Both the position numbers and the translations under genes were made by a program. Below the pieces are notes generated by a model that was given only the letters and a program-made list of their open reading frames with translations, was not told where the DNA came from and searched no databases. From assembly GCA_021786265.1 (NCBI GenBank), contig JAJYNP010000159.1, positions 1 through 5,609 on the forward strand: a stretch of DNA of 5,609 nucleotides, read 5' to 3'. This DNA is from Chloroflexota bacterium. GTDB lineage: Bacteria; Chloroflexota; Limnocylindria; Limnocylindrales; CSP1-4. Numbering within the stretch: the first letter of the stretch is position 1; each line of letters opens with the position of its first letter. Below are positions 1-3,899 of this stretch, piece after piece.

Positions 1-141
1 CGGGCGCTCGGTGGTTCGGGCATTGGCCTCGCCGTCGCCCGCGCACTCACGCTGGCCATGGGGGGGCGTGTGTGGGCGGAGAGTGCGGGCCCCGGATCCG
101 GCTCGACGTTCGCGGCCTGGCTGCCGGCGGCGTTGTCCTGA
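1..141 (+). CDS. Histidine kinase, C-terminal fragment (5' end outside window)
   Basis: Frame 1 is open from the first base to a TGA at 139-141 and gives the last 46 residues of a protein. The fragment starts at the G2 part of a HATPase_c ATP-binding domain (GGSGIGLAVARAL), followed by an MGGRVWAES segment and the final strand STFAAWLP. That order is typical of the C-terminus of sensor histidine kinases of the HisKA class, which usually phosphorylate OmpR-type response regulators. The sensor, dimerisation and phosphoacceptor parts lie outside the window, so the stimulus and partner cannot be read. The gene runs convergently towards the DUF3105 gene, with 53 bp between the two stops and no convincing terminator there. 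The kinase call is firm from the motif order; the class is inferred. Confidence 0.85.
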   Translation, partial: RALGGSGIGLAVARALTLAMGGRVWAESAGPGSGSTFAAWLPAALS

Positions 142-194
142 TCGACACCGTGCGTCCGCGGTTGCGAGGGTAGCCGCCCCCGCAGCCGGCGCGA

Positions 195-845
195 CTACGC
201 GATCGGGGTCCCCGTTCCGCCCGTGCACTCGCCCCCCGGCTCGCCGCCCTGAGGCCCCCCCTGGTAGTGCGCCACGAAGGCGGCCAGCCGCGGGTCGCTC
301 GCGCTGGTCACCTGGAGCTGCGCTCCCCACGCCGATGCCACGATCGGCGAGGGCAGCCCCCCGTATGGGCTGAGGACGATGTAGCGCTGCGCGCCGTCGT
401 AGTGCGACTCCACGAACTGGCGCAGTTGGGACAGCGCGCCGGCCGACAGGTCCGGCCGATACGTGATCCAGACCGCCCCGTGCTCGAGCGAATGAACGGC
501 GTTCACAGCAGGGACAGGCGAGGCGTACACACCGCAGTTCAGCCAGACGGCGTTGTGAGCCCCACCCGCGGGGGGCGTGCGATCGTACTGCACGGCTCCC
601 GTCACGTGCTGATGATTGCTCTCGGTGAACACGGCCGTGCCGGCCGGGACCTGGCCCGACCCGCTTCCGCTCGCCGCGATGATCCCCAGGGCGGTCAGGG
701 AGGCGAGCACGCCGACCACCACCGTGAGGGCGGCGGCCCCACCTGCCAGCCAGACGATCCGGCGACGCCCGAAGGGCGGTCTCCGCCCGCTGGTCGACGC
801 CTCCCTGGCGGCCCGTCGCCGATCCTCCCGAGCCTTCTTACCCAC
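195..845 (-). CDS. DUF3105 membrane-anchored protein
   Basis: A 216-aa protein with a GTG start at 845-843, preceded by a good Shine-Dalgarno GGAGGA four bases upstream. Residues 1-29 are strongly basic, about 30-58 form one transmembrane helix, and the rest is probably outside the membrane (positive-inside rule). The soluble part matches the DUF3105 family as I know it: histidines near 78 and 80, YDRTPPAGG then H97, CGVY (C104), VHSLEHG (H118, E121, H122), an ITYRP strand and a late cysteine in GGECTGG (C207). The conserved histidines and cysteines suggest a bound metal or a disulfide, but the family has no established function that I know of. The gene stands alone, downstream of the cytochrome b operon on the same strand, with its own upstream region of about 160 bp that carries a phased TCTCA repeat. 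Family assignment is strong; biochemical role is unknown. Confidence 0.88.
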   Translation of the reverse strand: MGKKAREDRRRAAREASTSGRRPPFGRRRIVWLAGGAAALTVVVGVLASLTALGIIAASGSGSGQVPAGTAVFTESNHQHVTGAVQYDRTPPAGGAHNAVWLNCGVYASPVPAVNAVHSLEHGAVWITYRPDLSAGALSQLRQFVESHYDGAQRYIVLSPYGGLPSPIVASAWGAQLQVTSASDPRLAAFVAHYQGGPQGGEPGGECTGGTGTPIA

Positions 846-849
846 CGTG

Positions 850-855
850 TCCTCC
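850..855 (-). promoter_or_regulatory. Ribosome binding site of the DUF3105 gene
   Basis: The minus strand reads GGAGGA here, four bases before the GTG codon at 845-843. This strong match to the anti-Shine-Dalgarno sequence supports the GTG start over any later start. Confidence 0.7.
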
Positions 856-886
856 GCGCTGCACCGGCGCGAAGTGTGTGCGCCGC

Positions 887-905
887 TGATGAGAACTAGC
901 TGAGA
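887..905 (-). promoter_or_regulatory. Phased direct repeat, putative operator of the DUF3105 gene
   Basis: On the minus strand two 8-mers, TCTCAGCT (905-898) and TCTCATCA (894-887), are separated by 3 bp (AGT), so their TCTCA cores are exactly 11 bp apart. The element lies about 40-60 bp before the DUF3105 start and reads in the direction of that gene. The 8+3+8 layout is what OmpR/PhoB-family response regulators commonly bind. A three-unit version with the same core precedes the response regulator gene at 3199-3228. The pattern is seen directly; operator function is inferred. Confidence 0.45.
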
Positions 906-981
906 GCCCGCTGTGCGCCGGATGAGTCACGCCGCTGCGGCGTGCCGACGTCTCAGGTCCCATTGGGACGCGAGGATACCC

Positions 982-1011
982 GAGCGCCGCGGCATCGTTG
1001 CCCGGGCGCTC
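982..1011 (-). terminator. Stem-loop at the end of the cytochrome b operon (possible terminator)
   Basis: The arms gagcgcc (982-988) and ggcgctc (1005-1011) pair perfectly. Inside them, after a 2x2 mismatch, ggca (991-994) pairs with tgcc (999-1002) around a tcgt loop. The structure begins at the stop codon of the 35-aa gene (1012-1010 on the minus strand), the right place for operon termination or 3'-end protection. No T-run follows on the minus strand, so it is not a classical intrinsic terminator. Confidence 0.4.
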
Positions 1012-1117
1012 AGCGAATCGGGTTGAGCGTGCCAAGCAGCAGGAGGATCGCGCCGGCGAGCAGGAGCACGCCTGCCACCGCCGAGTAGGCGTCCAGGTGC
1101 GCCCGCAGCCGGCTCAT
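1010..1117 (-). CDS. 35-aa single-helix membrane microprotein, end of cytochrome b operon
   Basis: An ATG at 1117-1115 opens a 35-codon frame ending in TGA at 1012-1010. The ATG overlaps the TGA of the preceding 89-aa gene in an ATGA junction, and a Shine-Dalgarno GGAGG (1131-1127) lies nine bases upstream of the ATG. The peptide begins MSRLRAHLDAYSAVAG and continues as an uninterrupted hydrophobic helix (about residues 12-30, rich in leucine, alanine and glycine) before a short LNPIR tail. The coupled start, the ribosome binding site and a perfect single-pass membrane profile make it a likely real gene that automatic annotation would often miss. Small one-helix subunits are common in respiratory complexes such as cytochrome b6f, and its position suggests a similar structural role. 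I do not recognise a named family. Confidence 0.65.
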   Translation of the reverse strand: MSRLRAHLDAYSAVAGVLLLAGAILLLLGTLNPIR

Positions 1118-1383
1118 CGATCAGCCCCTCCGTGGGCGTCGCCCGGCCCGGCGGGCGCGCGTGATACCGCTCCGGGGCGGGATGGCCGCCGCGGCCAGCG
1201 ATCCTGGACCCGCCCCATTTGCCGGGCGAGCACCATCAGGGCGACGGCCGCGACCGGCAACCACAGCACGCCCCCCGTGCCCGGCTCGAAGAAGCCGTTC
1301 AGTCCCTCGCCCAGCCCATACACCCCGATGGCGGCCGCCACCGCGAACAGGCCGATCTCCGCGACCCCACGCCGCGCGTTCAT
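1114..1383 (-). CDS. Small two-helix membrane protein, cytochrome b operon
   Basis: An 89-aa protein with ATG at 1383-1381, overlapping the TGA of the upstream 331-aa gene (ATGA junction), and AGGA five bases before the start. After MNARRG come two hydrophobic segments, about residues 7-31 (IGLFAVAAAIGVYGLGEGL) and 37-57 (GVLWLPVAAVALMVLARQ), separated by a short turn containing FFEPGTG. The C-terminal 30 residues are arginine- and proline-rich and hydrophilic. No cysteine or histidine suited to haem binding is present before the tail, so it is more likely a structural or assembly subunit than an electron carrier. It is sandwiched between the 331-aa partner and the 35-aa microprotein with no intergenic space, so the three are almost certainly translated together. 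I do not recognise a named family. Confidence 0.75.
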   Translation of the reverse strand: MNARRGVAEIGLFAVAAAIGVYGLGEGLNGFFEPGTGGVLWLPVAAVALMVLARQMGRVQDRWPRRPSRPGAVSRAPAGPGDAHGGADR

Positions 1384-2375
1384 TCCGATCCTGCCTCTCC
1401 ATAGCCGGGGACGAGGCCGGCCCGTCCGGTATGCGCGGGCTCAACGCCTTCGGCCCTGCCACCCCTCCGCCCCGGCAGGGGGTAGCGATAGACCAAACGG
1501 TACAGGCGCAGACGCTGGGGCAGGCTGCGCAACCCCGGCAGCAGCGGCACCGCCAGCAGGAACACGAGGGCGAGCGCCAGGTTCCACAGCGTGAAGCCGA
1601 ACCCCGTCCCGCCTCCGGGCAGGAGCACGTGGATAATCGCCGGTAGGATGAGATACCAGGGTCCGACCGGGAAGCCCCGTTCCTTGATCATGCCCCACTG
1701 GTCGTCCGTGAGCCCGCCGGCGATCGCCGTGTTGAGCATCTGCGGTTCGTCGTAGAGCCAGATGGTCGCGAGGTGCTCGGAATGGCCGGGCATCTGGTCC
1801 ATGAGGTACATGTCGAGGTACCCGCCCTGCGCGAGGCGGAGCGACGCCTGGGTCAGCGCGGGCACCGGGCCGAAATCGCCCCTGAGCGTGCCCAACCGCC
1901 GGGAGTCCGGGCTCGGCGTGGTGGTCATCTCGCCCATGGTGCCGGAGATCTGCGGCGTGATCGTCATCAGCGCGGCGCCGTAGGCGGCCGACCAGGCGTG
2001 GCGCTGCACGGGCGTGGCCTGGTCGTACTGCGCAAGGGCCGCGCTGGCGCCGGCCCCGAGGAGCGGTGAGAAGGCCTGCAGTGGCCCGAGCACGAAGAGC
2101 CGATCCGGGGTCGTGCCGGCCTCACCCGTGTTCCCCCACGAGCTCGCTGTGCCGTCGAGTTCCTGGGTGAACGCCAGGACAGCTCCGCCCGGATCCTGGG
2201 CGGCCACCGTCGAGATCCGGTCGCGCGGCCAGTCGGGCGAGCCCAGCACGGCCGCCAGCGTCACGATCGCGACGAGCACGGCCACCCCGATCAGCGGGTA
2301 TTTCCAGAAGGCGTGCCGCACGAGATGAGTTGGCGGCTGGCCGGTGTGCTCGTTCCCCTGCTCCATCGACTCCAT
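1380..2375 (-). CDS. Membrane-anchored partner protein of the b6-like cytochrome b (uncharacterised)
   Basis: Starting at ATG 2375-2373 this is a 331-aa protein. GGGGAG (2387-2382) sits six bases before that ATG. An upstream GTG (2405-2403) overlapping the cytochrome b stop would add ten residues but has no Shine-Dalgarno. Residues 26-45 form a transmembrane helix, about 46-236 a soluble domain, and about 240-252 and 262-280 one or two further membrane segments, followed by a basic tail with LRSLPQRLRLYRLVYRYP. Notable soluble motifs are SPDWP, QELDGT, GDFGPVP and DDQWGM. The protein contains no cysteine, so no CXXCH haem c site and no Rieske cluster, and there is no PEWY motif of a normal subunit IV. 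From memory, similar proteins sit beside divergent cytochrome b genes in Actinomycetota and Chloroflexota; I cannot verify this here. Its likely role is a dedicated subunit of the cytochrome b complex. Confidence 0.78.
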   Translation of the reverse strand: MESMEQGNEHTGQPPTHLVRHAFWKYPLIGVAVLVAIVTLAAVLGSPDWPRDRISTVAAQDPGGAVLAFTQELDGTASSWGNTGEAGTTPDRLFVLGPLQAFSPLLGAGASAALAQYDQATPVQRHAWSAAYGAALMTITPQISGTMGEMTTTPSPDSRRLGTLRGDFGPVPALTQASLRLAQGGYLDMYLMDQMPGHSEHLATIWLYDEPQMLNTAIAGGLTDDQWGMIKERGFPVGPWYLILPAIIHVLLPGGGTGFGFTLWNLALALVFLLAVPLLPGLRSLPQRLRLYRLVYRYPLPGRRGGRAEGVEPAHTGRAGLVPGYGEAGSE

Positions 2376-2381
2376 CGATCG

Positions 2382-2387
2382 CTCCCC
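2382..2387 (-). promoter_or_regulatory. Ribosome binding site deciding the start of the 331-aa gene
   Basis: The minus strand reads GGGGAG, six bases upstream of ATG 2375-2373. It favours this ATG over the GTG at 2405-2403, which overlaps the cytochrome b stop but lacks any purine-rich sequence at a proper distance. Confidence 0.55.
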
Positions 2388-2401
2388 AGCCCCGTTGACG
2401 C

Positions 2402-3052
2402 TCACAGCGGCCGTGCGATGCCCTGCAGGCGCACGAGCGTCAGGTGCGCCAGGATCAGTCCGAACATGAGCGCCGGGATGACCGCCACGTGGATCGCGAG
2501 GTCGGTCGTGAAATCGCCCGGCTTGAAGAGGTTGAAGAAGAACGGCTGGACGAACAGCATGTTGTCCGAGTGCATCGAGACGAACTGGGACTCCCAGTCG
2601 CCCCGCGCGAGCAGCCCGAAGAGGTTCTCGCCGAGTGCCAGCAGCAGCGTCGCGCCGCCGATCACCCAGTTGATCCAGCGGCGTCCCCGGTAGGACCCGG
2701 TGGCCCAGACGCGGACCAGGTGCAGGATCAGGAAGAAGAAGAAGGCCTGCGCCGACCAGTAGTGGGTCGCCTTCAGGAACTGCCCGACCGGATTGGTGAG
2801 CCACCAGAACGGGCCGAGCCAGGCCAGCAGGATGCCGCTGGCGACGAGGTACAGGAAGGACAGGAAGGTGATCCCGCCCATGCAGTACCAGTACGACTCG
2901 GCGTAGTAGGGAGCGGCCTTCTTGAACAGCCCGCTGTACGGGCCGACGTAGGCGAAGGATTCGAGGGCGGCGCGGACCCGCCCGTGCTCCGCCACGCGGT
3001 CGTCGAACCCCTCGGTGACCGCCGCCCCCGGTTCCTGGCTTGTCGTATGCAT
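2402..3052 (-). CDS. b6-like cytochrome b (N-terminal-domain only)
   Basis: From ATG 3052-3050, with GAGG seven bases upstream, the protein is 216 aa, the usual size of a free-standing cytochrome b6. Four helices lie at about 54-79, 97-118, 126-148 and 185-208. Haem ligands are H97/H111 (14 apart) and H188/H203 (15 apart); the 15 spacing in the fourth helix is the b6-type rather than the bc1-type value. YCMGGIT (C57) matches the b6 YCLGGIT, whose cysteine binds haem c_n. Paired glycines 14 apart (G59/G73, G132/G146), HLVRVWATG and the end RLQGIARPL also fit. The usual GYxLPWxQ after helix C is replaced by GLLARGDW, so the quinol-oxidation side is altered. It is the first gene of the operon; no Rieske or cytochrome c gene is adjacent. 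The upstream in-frame extension to 3187 has no family similarity and covers the promoter region. Confidence 0.9.
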   Translation of the reverse strand: MHTTSQEPGAAVTEGFDDRVAEHGRVRAALESFAYVGPYSGLFKKAAPYYAESYWYCMGGITFLSFLYLVASGILLAWLGPFWWLTNPVGQFLKATHYWSAQAFFFFLILHLVRVWATGSYRGRRWINWVIGGATLLLALGENLFGLLARGDWESQFVSMHSDNMLFVQPFFFNLFKPGDFTTDLAIHVAVIPALMFGLILAHLTLVRLQGIARPL

Positions 3053-3133
3053 GTGTGCGCCTCGTCGGGCATCCGCAACGTGCGCCGCGGACACCGCAAT
3101 CGTCGTTCCCGGGCCGTCAGAGGTGCCAGAGCC

Positions 3134-3158
3134 GAATCCGCAGCCTGGCTGCGGATTC
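3134..3158. repeat. 25-bp palindrome, putative operator
   Basis: The arms gaatccgcagc (3134-3144) and gctgcggattc (3148-3158) are perfect reverse complements around a central ctg, making a 25-bp near-perfect palindrome in the middle of the divergent intergenic region. Each arm contains one TGCGGAT heptamer (centres 14 bp apart), and a third heptamer follows at 3165-3171 (centre a further 15 bp on). Inverted heptamers are the classic binding layout of NarL-family regulators, and the adjacent gene encodes one. Autoregulation and control of the cytochrome b operon from this site are inferred. Confidence 0.5.
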
Positions 3159-3198
3159 CCGCAGTGCGGATGTCTCAACGGCGGCACGGGCGGGCGAG

Positions 3199-3228
3199 TC
3201 TCAGGTCCTCCTCAGGTGGGTCTCAGCT
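3199..3228 (+). promoter_or_regulatory. Three phased TCTCAG-type direct repeats, putative operator
   Basis: Three 8-mers, TCTCAGGT (3199-3206), CCTCAGGT (3210-3217) and TCTCAGCT (3221-3228), are separated by 3 bp each, so CTCAG recurs at exactly 11 bp, one helical turn. The array ends 23 bp before the response regulator ATG. Its shape fits an OmpR/PhoB-family operator better than a NarL-type one, so the binding protein may be encoded elsewhere. A two-unit copy precedes the DUF3105 gene. Confidence 0.5.
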
Positions 3229-3251
3229 GCATCCCACACCCTCCACTCGCC

Positions 3252-3899
3252 ATGAGCCCGGTGCGCGTGCTGCTTGCCGAGGACCACGCCGTCGTCCGCG
3301 AGGGGACCCGCGAGATTCTGGAGCGGGACACGGGGATCACGGTGATCGGAGAGGCCGACGACGGACCGTCCGTCGTCGCCCTCGCAGAGCGCCTCGCGCC
3401 GGACGTTGTGCTCCTCGATCTGGCGCTGCCCGGGTACAACGGCATCCAGGCTGCCAGGCGGATCACGGCCCGTAAGGATCCCCCGCGGGTGCTCATCCTG
3501 AGCGCCTATGACGAGGCGGACTACGTGCTGGCGGCGTTCGAGGCCGGTGCGCACGGGTACCTTCTGAAGACAGCGCACGCGGACGAGGTGGTGGCCGCCA
3601 TCCGGGCGGTCTCGCGGGGCGAGATCGTGCTGCATCCCGCGGTGGCGCAGCACGTCGTCGGCCCGCTGGGGCGGCCGCGCCCGATCCTGACCGAGCGCGA
3701 GGTGCACGTCCTGCGGCAGGCCGCGCAGGGCTTCCGGACACGAGACATCGCGGAGCACCTGGGGGTGAGCGCGCGCACGGTCGAGTCCGACTTCACCAGT
3801 GTGTTCGCCAAGCTCGGCGTCGCCAGCCGAACGGAGGCGGTGCTCCGCGCGGCGTCGCGCGGCTGGCTTCGGCCCCCGGGCGAGAGATCGCCGTGGTGA
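3252..3899 (+). CDS. NarL/LuxR-family response regulator
   Basis: A 215-aa protein starting at ATG 3252, chosen because receiver domains of this family begin a few residues before RVLLAEDH. The receiver domain (about 4-120) has acidic residues E10/D11, phosphoacceptor D56 in VVLLDLALPG, S84 in LILSAYD and K106 in GYLLK, so all catalytic positions are present. The output domain (about 145-208) is a LuxR-type helix-turn-helix: LTEREVHVLRQAAQG, then IAEHLGVSARTVESD, then FAKLGVASRTEAV. It should act as a DNA-binding transcription factor activated by phosphorylation. The kinase gene overlaps its 3' end, so the two form a cognate pair. No Shine-Dalgarno is visible before the ATG, so the mRNA may be leaderless or poorly initiated. 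Likely targets are the divergent cytochrome b operon and its own promoter (inferred). Confidence 0.93.
   Translation: MSPVRVLLAEDHAVVREGTREILERDTGITVIGEADDGPSVVALAERLAPDVVLLDLALPGYNGIQAARRITARKDPPRVLILSAYDEADYVLAAFEAGAHGYLLKTAHADEVVAAIRAVSRGEIVLHPAVAQHVVGPLGRPRPILTEREVHVLRQAAQGFRTRDIAEHLGVSARTVESDFTSVFAKLGVASRTEAVLRAASRGWLRPPGERSPW

Larger units (their letters stand above)
846..1009. other. Intergenic region between the cytochrome b operon and the DUF3105 gene
   Basis: This gap of 164 bp has no credible gene. It holds the DUF3105 ribosome binding site and phased TCTCA repeat, an 11-bp palindrome gccgctgcggc (931-941), a single TCTCAGGTCC (951-960) identical to the first ten bases of the repeat before the response regulator gene, a 13-bp palindrome gtcccattgggac (957-969), and a stem-loop at the end of the cytochrome b operon (982-1011). 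The minus-strand frame that could encode 65 residues here has no family signature and overlaps these elements, so I do not call it. Confidence 0.6.
3053..3251. promoter_or_regulatory. Divergent promoter region between the cytochrome b operon and the two-component system
   Basis: These 199 bp separate two divergently transcribed operons and must contain both promoters. I see no sigma-70-like -35/-10 pair that I would defend in this GC-rich stretch. What stands out is repeated sequence: four TGCGGAT heptamers (3071-3077 and 3136-3142 in the ATCCGCA sense, 3150-3156 and 3165-3171 in the TGCGGAT sense), a further CCGCAA 21 bp from the first (3073-3078 and 3094-3099), and three phased CTCAG units (3199-3228) just before the response regulator start. 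Confidence 0.65.

Noticed and set aside
142..194. Terminator between the converging kinase fragment and DUF3105 gene
   Set aside because: Only a weak 4-bp GC pairing with a long loop can be drawn (around gcgg and ccgc), without a T-run.
11..373. Plus-strand frame of 120 residues
   Set aside because: It overlaps both the kinase fragment and the DUF3105 gene in other frames, and is arginine-, proline- and alanine-rich with no domain pattern, typical of shadow frames in GC-rich DNA.
838..1035. Minus-strand frame of 65 residues between the cytochrome b operon and the DUF3105 gene
   Set aside because: It has no membrane or family signature and overlaps both the DUF3105 gene and the 35-aa gene as well as the regulatory elements.
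2376..2804. Extension of the 331-aa gene frame upstream into the cytochrome b gene
   Set aside because: That part is a shadow of the cytochrome b reading frame and lacks the hydrophobic pattern; the Shine-Dalgarno before ATG 2375 fixes the start.
3053..3187. N-terminal extension of the cytochrome b frame upstream of 3052
   Set aside because: The extra 45 residues have no similarity to cytochrome b, contain the palindromic promoter elements, and the ATG at 3052 has its own GAGG and gives the family length.
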